Origin: Myrmaecium sp. VS I D KN 1
Taxonomy: Eukaryota > Ascomycota > Dothideomycetes > Valsariales > Valsariaceae
Assembly: GCA_019775845.1 (NCBI GenBank)
Contig: JADQAV010000003.1
Location: 496,001 to 560,000, forward strand
DNA length: 64,000 nt
Direction of reading: 5' to 3'
Shown here: positions 35,940 to 45,626 of the stretch, piece by piece
Position numbering within the stretch: position 1 is the first letter of the stretch
How the letters are laid out: the number at the start of each line of letters is the position of its first letter
Program-made: the position numbers and the translations under genes
The notes under the pieces: model-generated
Databases searched by the model: none
Seen by the model: only the letters and a program-made list of their open reading frames with translations
Told to the model about the DNA's origin: nothing

Positions 35940-38900
35940 ATGCCCGTCGTCAATCCGGAGAAGCTGGTGTCCATGCAGGACAATGCCGACGGCGTCCGGA
36001 ATGTAGGCATTCACCACATCCACCTCGCACCATGCACCACTCACTACTACTCTCTACTCACCTCCGACTTCCTGTGATCTGATGCTGACCAATGCCTCCA
36101 GATCTGTATCCTCGCTCACGTCGTATGTCCTCCTGTTCCCTTCTCTTCCGCGTCTGTCCGCCCGCCCTGCTAAAGACGTGCAATCCAGGACCATGGCAAA
36201 ACCTCCCTCAGCGACGCCCTCATCGCCACCAACGGCATCATCTCCCCCAAGCTCGCCGGCAAGATCCGCTACCTCGACTCCCGACCCGATGAGCAGCTTC
36301 GTGGCATCACCATGGAGTCCTCCGCCATCTCCCTCTACTTCTCCCTCCTCCGCCGCGCCGCCCCCGACGCCACGCCCGAGCAGCACGAATACCTCATCAA
36401 CCTGATCGACTCCCCCGGCCACATCGACTTCAGCAGCGAGGTCAGCACCGCCTCCCGCCTCTGCGACGGCGCCGTCGTCCTCGTCGACGCCGTCGAGGGC
36501 GTCTGCAGCCAGACCATCACCGTCCTGCGCCAAACCTGGGTCGAAAAGCTCAAGCCCCTTCTCGTCATCAACAAGATCGACCGTCTCGTCACCGAGCTGA
36601 AGATGAGTCCAGCCGAAGCTAACACCCACCTGAGCAAGTTGCTGGAGCAGGTCAACGCCGTCATGGGCAGCTTCTTCCAAGGCGAGCGCATGGAGGATGA
36701 CCTGAAGTGGCGCGAGCGCGTCGAGGAACGGGTGAACGCCGCTTCCGCCCGACGAGCGGAGGACGGCAGCACGACAACGACCGCGGAAAACGGTGAGCCG
36801 CACGCCGAGTATGAGGAGAAAGACGACGAGGATATTTACTTCGCCCCCGAGAAGAACAACGTCATTTTCAGCAGCGCCATCGACGGCTGGGCCTTTACCG
36901 TCAAGCAGTTCGCCGGCATCTACGAGCGCAAGCTCGGCATCAAGCGCGCCGTCCTCGAAAAAGTCCTTTGGGGTGACTACTACCTCGACCCCAAGACCAA
37001 GCGTGTCCTGGGCTCTAAGCATCTCAAGGGCCGGAACCTCAAGCCCATGTTCGTTCAGCTCGTACTCGAGCCTGTCTGGGCCGTCTACGAAGCCACGACC
37101 GGCGGCAGTAACGGGAAGGGGTGCGTGGATTTCCTATCTCCTTTCCTCCTCTCCTTTTACCCTTTCCTTTCCTCCCTTCTCCCTTCAACCATGTACATAT
37201 CCCATGCAATGATGAGACCCGTGCCAGACCACATCGCTCATACCCTGATTATCCCCCAACAGAGACCCCGAGCTCCTACAAAAGATCCTCAAATCACTCG
37301 CCATCACCCTGCCCCCGCACATCATGCGCTCGCGCGACCCTCGCGCCCTCCTCACCGCCCTCTTCGCCGCCTGGATCCCCCTCTCCACCGCCGTCCTCGT
37401 CTCAGTGATCGAGCACCTCCCCTCCCCGCCCGTCGCCCAGGCGGCGCGCATGAAGGACCTCATCGACGCCTCGCCCGGCTCCGCGGCCGTGGCGCCCGCC
37501 ATCCGCGACGCGATGACGCGCTTCACCTCCGCCGCCGACGCGCCCGTGGTCGCGTACGTGAGCAAGATGGTCGCCATCCCGGCCTCGGAGCTGCCGGAGA
37601 ACAAGCGCAAGGCGGGCGGGGCCCTGTCGGCGGAGGAGGCGCGCGACCTCGCCCGCCAGAAGCGCGCCGAGTTCGCCCGCGCCCGCGCCGAGGCCGAGGC
37701 CGCCGGCCAGAGCGCCGATGTGGCCCACGTGACGGCGAGCATGGCGACGGCGAGCCTGGGCGGGGACGTGCTGGCTGAGGAGGACGAGGCGGGGACGGAG
37801 GACCTCTCGCGGCAGCGCGCGGAACCCGAACATCTGATCGGCTTCGCGCGCTTGTACAGTGGCCGGCTGTCCGTCGGGGATGAGGTCTGGGTGCTCCCGC
37901 CCAAGTACACGCCGGAGAATCCGGACGCGCCGCCGGCGCCGCGGAAGGTGACGATCCGCTCGCTCTACCTGCTCATGGGCCGGGGGCTGGAGCCGCTGCA
38001 GACGGTGCCGGCGGGGGTGGTGTTCGGGGTGGGCGGGCTGGCCGGGGCGGTGCTGAAGAACGGCACGCTGTGCTCGACGAAGGAAGGGGGGATCAACCTG
38101 GCGGGGGTGGGGATGGGCCAGCGGCCGATCGTGCGGGTCGCGCTCGAGCCGGCCAACCCGGCCGACCTGGACCGGATGATCACGGGCCTGAAGCTGCTGG
38201 AGCAGAGCGACCCGTGCGCCGAGTACGAGGTGCTGGAGAGCGGGGAGCACGTCGTGCTGACGGCGGGCGAGCTGCACCTGGAGCGCTGCCTGAAGGATCT
38301 GCGGGAGCGGTTCGCGCGCTGCGACGTCCAGGCCGGCGAGCCCATCGTGCCGTACCGGGAGACGATCGTCGAGCAGGCCGAGATGAACCCCCCCCGACAG
38401 CCGGAGCTGGGTCGCGGCGGCGTCGTCGGCGTCACGAGCTCGAAGCAGGTCTCCGTCCGGCTCCGGGTCCGCCCGCTGCCGGCGGAGGTCACGGCCTTTT
38501 TGAGCCGGAATGCGAAGGCGATTCGGCGGCTGTATGCGGAGCGGAGCGCGCAGGAGGAGGCACGGCGGAAGGGGAGCGAGGGGCCGCAGGAGGAGGAGGG
38601 CAAGGCGCAGGATCGGGATGCGTTGGAGGAGGGCGAGACGCTGGAGACGGGCGTGCTGTTGAGTGTGGCGGACTTTAAGGCGCAGCTCAAGGCCGCGTTC
38701 ACTGAGGCCAAGGCGAGCGAGGAGATTTGGGGTGATGTGGTTGAGAAGATTGCGGCGTTTGGACCGCGCCGCGTGGGGCCGAATATCCTTGTTGATGCGA
38801 CGGGGGAGGAGATTTTGAAGAAAGCGTGGGTGGCAGCACCCTTCAGACATGACGTTTCCAATCACTGACCATGCATATAGTCTCCGCGAAACCCCAGCGA

Positions 38901-39659
38901 CAGCCACAGGCGCCGAGCCCACCATTCCGGACGACACCGTCCTGACGGCGCACGACTTCACCGACAAGATCAGCTACGGGTTCCAGCTGGCGATGGCGCA
39001 AGGGCCGCTGTGCCACGAGCCCATCCAAGGCGTCGCCGTCTTCCTCGAGGACGTGACGGTCGCCATCCCGCCCGAAGAAGAGGGCAGCGCGGCCGCCCAC
39101 CTCGGCCGCCTCACCGGCGAGGTCATCCGCACCGTCCGCGAGAGCATCCGCCAGGGCTTCCTCGACTGGAGTCCGCGCATCATGCTCGCGATGTATCGCT
39201 GTGAGATTCAGGCTTCTAGTAAGAAAAACCACCCCCTTCCATCCTTTCCCCCCATCAAACTAACACACACCTCCCTCACCAGCCGATGTCCTCGGCCGCG
39301 TCTACACCGTCCTCACCCGTCGGCGCGGGCGGATCCTCTCCGAAGCCATGAACGAAGGCACACCCTTCTTCACCATCGCCGCGCGCCTCCCGGTCGCAGA
39401 GTCCTGGGGCTTCGCCGAAGAGATGCGGACCCGGACCTCCGGCTCCGCGTCGCCGCAGCTCGTCTTTGCCGGCTTTGACCCCCTCGATGTCGATCCGTTT
39501 TGGGTCCCCTCGACCGAGGAGGAGCGCGAGGATCTGGGTGAGCTGGCGGATCGCGAGAATGTGGCGAAGCGGTATGTGGATCGTGTCCGGGTGAGGAAGG
39601 GTCTGTTTGTAGAGAGAAAGGCGTGGGATGCGGGGAAGCAGAGGACGTTGAAGAGGTAG
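35940..39659 (+). CDS. RIA1: elongation factor-like GTPase EFL1/RIA1
   Basis: Cytosolic EF2-like GTPase that, with Sdo1/SBDS, releases eIF6 (Tif6) from pre-60S subunits. Exons 35940..36002, 36102..36122, 36189..37120, 37263..38825, 38881..39218 and 39283..39659 give 1097 residues, close to the family length of about 1100. GTP-binding motifs: AHVDHGKTS (residues 27-34), [13 protein letters not shown] (102-106) and NKID (156-159). An insert after the G domain is acidic and Glu-rich. EF2-like later domains: [58 protein letters not shown], then [15 protein letters not shown] and [17 protein letters not shown]. The fifth intron boundary joins Ala to [10 protein letters not shown]. Exon 2 is a 21-nt micro-exon and the intron after it cuts the P-loop between Val28 and Asp29. 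Confidence 0.95.
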
Positions 39660-39675
39660 GTTGGTTGGGGGTTTT

Positions 39676-39699
39676 GGGGGGGGGGGGGGGGGGGGGGNN
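39676..39699. repeat. poly-G run ending in two undetermined bases
   Basis: About 22 G followed by NN at 39698-39699. The true length is uncertain and the join may be an assembly patch. Confidence 0.9.
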
Positions 39700-40526
39700 G
39701 ATGGGGGATGGGGTGTATAGGTATGCGTGGAATGGAAAGGGGGAGTGGTATTTCGTTTGTACTTGGGCTTCTTTACTGCTCTCTGCATGCAACAAAAGAT
39801 CTTTTTCTGAAGAAAAACGTTGGTTTTTTGGTTTTTTACGTCCCTCTTCTCTTTTCCATTTTGTTCATCTCTTTTGCCCGTGAGGAGGATGTTTAGTGGA
39901 GTACTGTACTACTACAACGACGACGATGACTTCTCTACCGAATTGAGTGCTTATACATATACTGTACATGCATATGCATATGCATATGCATATATATACA
40001 TCAAACCTGATCTGCAGAGAATATATTATATTTTCGGCTGTTCAAACTGTTTCACACTGGTTTTACATCCGAACGGATGGTTTTATATATTCATATAAAT
40101 ATAGCACGATGAGTGAGTGATTGGTAGGCGTGCTATGTCTCGTATTCCTCGCGCTCCTTGTGTCGATCACTCCATGGTGAGGGCCAGTAATGGTTTGGGA
40201 GTGAGTGGGGTGAGAAGAGAGGAAACGACGCGCGGTCGTGGGTGGGTGGGTGGGGTGTGGAGTTCTCTTTCTTCAGCAGCATCATCGCAGCATGTTGCCT
40301 GTCAACCATTGAAGGGACTCTTGTATGTAGGTAAATCTGTATACCTGTATAGCTGCCAAACTATCCTACAGCGTACTTGCATAAGTATGTAGCCAGGTCT
40401 GTCTGTCTTTCTTCATATATCCCTCCTCCCATCCCCACAGAGCTGATGCGTAACCCCCCCCTGTCGATCCCTTTAGCCCTTTAGTTTTACGTGCGTGCAT
40501 GCATACGTGCATGCGTATCCCCGCAA

Positions 40527-40562
40527 CGACGACGAAGACGACGACGACGACGACGACGACGA
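40527..40562. repeat. (GAC)n microsatellite
   Basis: About eleven ACG/GAC units with one GAA interruption. Confidence 0.9.
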
Positions 40563-41130
40563 TTTTTTACTCCATACGTACGACGATGGCGGGGTTTCTG
40601 TTTTTGCGTTTTGTCTTGTCTTTGTTCCTGCTCCTGTTCTGTTCTGCTTTGTGATTTCTTTCTTCCCTCCTCTTCTTTCATCATCTTCCTCTTCTTACAC
40701 ATCCTTGCTTCCACTGCTCAAGTCCTTTAACGACTGTCACTTGATTCGGTTTACGCCTACGCTGCACCTCGCCAGTTGGGCTTCTGATTGCAGTTCTTTC
40801 GTCTGATACCCTGTCTGCGTGTGCGTGAAAGAGAGAGGAAAGAAGGGAGGAAGAAAGAAAGAAAGAAAGAAAGCCTGCGCTGTTAAGAGTCTGGAAAAGG
40901 AAGAGAGAAAGGCACTCACTTAGGACAAAAAAAGAGGGCGAAAGACACGACCGACATTATCCTTCCTTTCGTCTCCGTCTTCCTACAGACGTTACGTTGT
41001 ACGCCCGGACCGACTATACCACGTCTCGCACCGGCAACATACTCACGCAGGACGTGAGCAGCAAGAGCAAAAAACACCTACAAATCCAACGAAGAATAAG
41101 GCGATTCGAAGCGCCGCCGCCGACGACAAC

Positions 41131-41175
41131 GAGACGAGACGAGACGATACGAGACGATACGAGACGATACGCTAC
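41131..41175. repeat. GAGACGATAC tandem repeat
   Basis: Three exact 10-nt units plus partial GAGAC units, located 100 nt before a candidate gene start. Confidence 0.9.
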
Positions 41176-41271
41176 GACATATACACCTTCCATCCGATCA
41201 ACACCAATCTCAAAACCACACAAAAACGAGACAAAAACACACCACCCCCCCCAAACCCCAGCATCCCCACA

Positions 41272-41910
41272 ATGCCCCCCTACCTCACCCTCAGCACCCA
41301 CACCCTCAACCTCCTCACCCACACCCTCCTCGCCCTGCTCCTCAGCGTGCTCAGCTGGTCCCTCAGCTGGTCTCTCTCCCTCCATCACCGTACCCCCTCA
41401 CCCTCTCTCACCCTCGCCCTCACCCTCCTCATCACCCTCCAAACCCTCTTCGTCCTTTCGCACCTCTTCTCCCGCGGCGTTCCTGTTCCCTGCAGCCCCT
41501 TCTCAACCTCAACGACCTTGGCCTCAGGGGCCTCAGCAGCCTCAGCAGCCTCAGCCTCGGCAGCCTCAGCCTCGGGGGCCGCAGTACCCTCGAGGACCTC
41601 GGGAGCCTCGGAGGACTCGGTCCCTTCGGTCCCTTCGCCCTCCACGCGCCTCCGCCGCGCGCTCGCGACGCTTGCGCTCCGCCGGCTGGGACTGGCGGTA
41701 GGGTGTGTGGGGGTGCGGTGGTGGATGGGGATAGGGGTGGGGCTGGGGGTGGGGGATGATGCCGTCGTGGGGTGGCTGCGGTTTGCGGCGGCGGCGGCGG
41801 TGGGGGATTGTTTTGCGCTTTTTCTGGAGGGGAGAGAGGGGGTGGAGGGCTGGGTTGAGGGTGGGGCTGGAGGTGGGGAGGAGAAGGAGAAGGGGGGAGA
41901 GGTTGTTTAA
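41272..41910 (+). CDS. hypothetical multi-pass membrane protein
   Basis: Uninterrupted frame of 212 residues with no family I recognise. Support for being real: third codon positions are almost all C or G over the first 60 codons, as in neighbouring genes; the ATG sits in a plausible context (CCCACAATGC); and the hydrophobic pattern is orderly. Predicted membrane spans are at about residues 11-34 (LLTHTLLALLLSVLSWSLSW), 46-68 (LALTLLITLQTLFVLSHLF), 130-158 (LGLAVGCVGVRWWMGIGVG) and 163-182 (VGWLRFAAAAAVGDCFALFL). Between the second and third spans lies an Ala/Ser-rich repeat region (ASAASAASASAASAS), and the C-terminus is Gly/Glu/Lys-rich. It could instead be a chance frame in GC-rich DNA. 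The opposite strand also has a long frame, which weakens the case. Confidence 0.45.
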   Translation: MPPYLTLSTHTLNLLTHTLLALLLSVLSWSLSWSLSLHHRTPSPSLTLALTLLITLQTLFVLSHLFSRGVPVPCSPFSTSTTLASGASAASAASASAASASGAAVPSRTSGASEDSVPSVPSPSTRLRRALATLALRRLGLAVGCVGVRWWMGIGVGLGVGDDAVVGWLRFAAAAAVGDCFALFLEGREGVEGWVEGGAGGGEEKEKGGEVV

Positions 41911-42555
41911 TTGTATGGGGTGGGATTCTTTCGGGTTTTGAGAGATCGGATGTGGATTGGGTGGGACATATCGTATCTGGAAAATGTTTGGCTTGGCGTT
42001 TGAGAGCCTTTCTTCTTTCTTTCTTCTTGTCCTTTTGTCCGCATCTCGATCTGTTCGTCTTCTTCCTTGCCTTGCTCCTTTCGCTTCTCCGCGCATGTGG
42101 TTGATTCCCTTCTCCACGATTTTCGTGCCCTTTCGCTCTTCGATCGATCCGGATCCCTGGTCTCCGCCAGCCGTCACGCGAGAGCAAAACGGCAAACCGG
42201 CACGATGAGGAGAGTATGGTATGGCGCCGATCCGAGCGCTGCGCGTCTGGGTGTATGATGAGATTGGCTTCGCAGAGGCTTCTTTCTCATCCTCCTCACA
42301 CCGGCGGCGGCGGCGGCTTTGAGCTGTAGGCTCGGTATCGTTCGGACTCGTTCTGACACACGCGCCTTCGTTCCTTCCTTCGTTCCCGCAGCATCATCGG
42401 TCAGAGGATGAGTACAACCACATAAAAAATGTAACGGCTTCGAAGAACGGCCGTTCCTCGCGGAACGAATGAAGATCCGTTTAAGCTTCGCGCGGGCCAT
42501 TCGCGGATTGCCTTCCTTGCTTGCACTCGCATGCGGACATCCTTCAACCCACCCT
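41911..42555. other. intergenic between convergent frames
   Basis: Pyrimidine-rich on the plus strand at 41990-42110. No other gene seen. Confidence 0.55.
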
Positions 42556-43854
42556 TCACGCCTTCGCCCGTCCATCCGACGACGACAAAACGCTCTCCCG
42601 CCCCTCCCACCAACCCTCCATCCGCCACCGCCACATACGCAACCACTCGCCCAAGCCCTCCTTATCCTCCGGATCCCACCACTTCACATGCAAACTGCGC
42701 GCGCCACCATCCCGATCCCGCCGGGTGGGATAATGCACATTCCACTCCCATCCCAGGGTCGCCCAAGGCATATTGCCCTCACGCCGATGCGCATAATTCA
42801 GCAAATTCTGCTCGGGAAACGTCGGGGGGAAGCGGTCGCGCACGCGCTCCTCCAGTAAAGAGCAGTAGTAGTCGAACAGCGCGCGGTCGGGCTGCAGGAC
42901 GAAGAAGCCGGCGTTGAGGTAGTCCGGGTTGGGGTAGTCGCGGCCGGCGGGCGTGGCCGAGGGCGGCCAGCGGTGGTCCCGGGTGAACTCGGGCACGCCC
43001 GCGAAGACGTAGGAGGAGGGCAGGGCGGCTTCGTCGGCCCGGGTCGCGTTGGGGAGGTGGCGGGTGCTGCGCGGGCTGACGGCCGGGTCGGCGAAGATCC
43101 CGTCGAGCGGCCCGGCGAGCACGGTGTCCCCATCGAGGAAGGCGATGAGGTCGTATTCGTCGAGGGTCCAGAGGCGGAGTTTGGTGAGCACGGCTGACCA
43201 TGAGGCTGTTGTTGGCTTCACCCAGGTGCTGTTGAGTAGGGGTGCTTCGATCACGGTGGCCCCGTCGGCTGTCAGCCGGTCCCGTCGCTCTTGCGGAATG
43301 TCTGTCGTGACGAGGACGAGGAAAGGGATCGGCGTGGATGACTTGGTTTCGGGCGCGTGGAGGAGCTGGTAGGCGAGCAGCCGGATCGCTGTGAAGTAGG
43401 GATGCTTCGGGTCGGTGGAGGTGCCCGCGAGGAAGGTCGCGAAGGCGTATTTGGACTTGGGGGGCTCCGGCGACGGAGTCGGGGTTGGGGTGGGGGTCGA
43501 GGTGGTGTGAATGGTGGTAGATGTCGAGACCGCGACGTCCTTGTATTCCTCTTGTGGTTCCGCCACATCCTCCTCGACCTCGAGCAACGGCGTGGAGGTC
43601 AGCGGTCTCCCGTCGCTGCTGCCGAGCGGGTTGAGCTGTTCGAGCAGCTTGTCGCGATGGTTGGCGAGCTGGTTCGGCAGCGGGCCGATCGAGAGGGAGA
43701 TGAAGATGACGAGGACCATGAGAGAGAGGAGCGAAACGAGCGCGGCTCGGGACCGCAGGAACGATCCATGGTGATAGTTGTGAAGCATGATGGGCGCAAG
43801 CGTGAGGAGGATCGACGACGACCAACACAGCGTGCGACGAAGCGCAGCAAACAA
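42556..43854 (-). CDS. GT8-family glycosyltransferase, type II membrane protein
   Basis: Single-exon frame of 432 residues. A signal-anchor helix is at about residues 36-56 (ALVSLLSLMVLVIFISLSIG) after a short basic tail, so the enzyme part should face the Golgi or ER lumen. A Thr/Pro/Ser linker (TTSTPTPTPTPSPEPP) precedes the catalytic domain, which starts YAFATFLAGTSTDPKHPYF. GT8 features: LRLWTLDEYDLIAFLDGDTV with the metal-binding DxD-type triad D241-G-D243, YVFAGVPEFTRDHRW, DYLNAGFFVLQPDRALFDYY, EQNLLNYAHR and the late HVKWW histidine segment that usually completes the metal site. It is glycogenin-like in fold but the anchor argues for a secretory-pathway glycan enzyme. An internal Met at residue 23 is an alternative start. 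Donor and acceptor sugars cannot be read from sequence. Confidence 0.88.
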   Translation of the reverse strand: MFAALRRTLCWSSSILLTLAPIMLHNYHHGSFLRSRAALVSLLSLMVLVIFISLSIGPLPNQLANHRDKLLEQLNPLGSSDGRPLTSTPLLEVEEDVAEPQEEYKDVAVSTSTTIHTTSTPTPTPTPSPEPPKSKYAFATFLAGTSTDPKHPYFTAIRLLAYQLLHAPETKSSTPIPFLVLVTTDIPQERRDRLTADGATVIEAPLLNSTWVKPTTASWSAVLTKLRLWTLDEYDLIAFLDGDTVLAGPLDGIFADPAVSPRSTRHLPNATRADEAALPSSYVFAGVPEFTRDHRWPPSATPAGRDYPNPDYLNAGFFVLQPDRALFDYYCSLLEERVRDRFPPTFPEQNLLNYAHRREGNMPWATLGWEWNVHYPTRRDRDGGARSLHVKWWDPEDKEGLGEWLRMWRWRMEGWWEGRESVLSSSDGRAKA

Positions 43855-45626
43855 TGAGTCGGAGAGGAATACAGAAAGATGTTAAAATGATGATGACAGC
43901 CGACGCGCGCGAAGAACAGAAATCAAACGGGCTCGGGGCCTAGCGGCGACGGCGAGCGGGGATGCAAGGGTGATATGAGAGGGACGAGAAAAGACAGACA
44001 CGCAGGAAAAGAAAATGAGAGAGAGCGGTACCGGCCCAAGATAGCCTCCTTCGTCTATTGTTGTATGGAGTCGCGAAGAAGCGGAGCCGTGATACCGTGA
44101 TCCGTGAGCCGTGATACGTGATACGAGCCAGCGAAGAAGAAGAACGACAAACCAAACAACCACGACCAGTCCAACCGACACCTCCATTCCCTCGTCCTCT
44201 TCCTCCAATCGTCCTTCGCCAGCCAAGAGCGTGCCAGTCTATCGTTGCATCCAAGACCCAGCCAGCCATCGCGAGTAATCTCCCTCTCACCTCATTCTTT
44301 TCCCTTCTATTTCCCGTTCTCATCGCCCCGCGGCAAAGCGAAGAAACGAACCCAACTAACCGACGGGTGGATGGGAAACGATGTGACGCACATGGGCTCC
44401 CTCCGCATGGATGGTTGGTAGGTGGATGGGTGGAAGGAAGAAAAAGAGGGAAAAGATGGTAAGCTAACGGCGGTAGGGAAGCCATTTAAGCATCGCGTTA
44501 ACCCTCTTTTCACCTGTTTAAAGGTCGACCGCGCCGCTGGGTTTTGTCGCCTCCACCTACTCCTACCCGCGGCGGGGATCCGACAAACCTACTAACCGAG
44601 CGGCCGACCAACCGTGTAACGACGATATTATTATAGACAGTAGATAGATAAAGATTATAAGGGCAGGCAATCGTCCTCGATCGCGATCTCGAGGAAAGCG
44701 GTCGTTCCGAAGAACATGATGAAGTGGCAGGGTGAGAAGTGCCATACCGTATGGCGAACTACGGAGGGGCCCAAAACTGCCAGCGGCGAACACGAGGGGG
44801 CGGGGGGAGGGCGCGCGCAATGCAGGGAAGCGGATGCATGTCAGCAGCGAAGCGAACCGAACCGAAGCGAGGAAAGTCTGCTGACGGCTGCTGACGGCTG
44901 ACGGCTGATGCCTGCTTTCAGCGCTGAAAATAGGTAGGCGATGATGTGAATAGGAGTAGGGTAGGCGTGAGATCGCATCGCGTGGGGGAGGTCATGGATT
45001 GGTTGGATGGATGGATAGACAGTGTGGTCCACGTCCGAAAGCTGAAGCAGTCAAGGTCAAAGAAACGATCTTGGGCAACAACTCAAACCGGTTTCAAGAA
45101 CGAAGTACCATCGCTCGCTCTCAATAAGAATTGAAAGCGGGAGAGAAAGAAAGAAAGGATGGACGGCAATACAACTCCAGACTCTCACGCTCGCTCAGTG
45201 GACTTTCTCAAATGATGATGTCGATGATTGATGTACGAAGCACCATGGTTCACGTTGTGGATTTGATGTGTACGGAGCACCGGTGCCACACCACGCACGC
45301 GACATCTTAAACACTATACCCTCCACTGCAACAATCCCGCGACACGCATGGATATCCAGGAAGGCAAGCGGAACTCACAGAAAATTTGTTAGATAATCTC
45401 TCTACAGACAGCCTTCATACATGTCTTATACGGAAGAAAGAGCGGGAAGAAGAAGTAGAGCAAACCAGAACAAAGAGGGAAGGAGAATGACAGACGAATA
45501 CTCATCGCGGATAATCAAGTGTATAACGCTCGCCAAGAAAGGACAGCTGGAACCACTCCGCTTGCAACCCACTGATCAAGAAGCCCCCGCCGGGGGAGGC
45601 CCCTGGTGTATATGAAATGACATGAC
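43855..45626. other. 1.8 kb intergenic, no gene seen
   Basis: Upstream of the GT8 gene and downstream of CUL4. Purine-rich plus-strand patches at 45130-45165 and 45420-45500. Near 44880-44910 there is a short CTGACGGCTG repeat. No recognisable coding. Confidence 0.6.

Larger units (their letters stand above)
39660..41271. other. intergenic with poly-G gap and microsatellites
   Basis: Downstream of EFL1. Holds a 22-base G run with two Ns, ATGCAT repeats (39967-39997), a GAC run (40527-40562), GAAA repeats near 40850-40870 and a GAGACGATAC repeat (41131-41175). The part from about 41180 looks like the 5' leader of the next gene. Confidence 0.6.

Noticed and set aside
37402-38967. 521-codon minus-strand open frame
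   Set aside because: It is the antisense shadow of EFL1 exon 4, open only because third positions there are nearly all G/C; its translation is arginine/leucine-rich without motifs.
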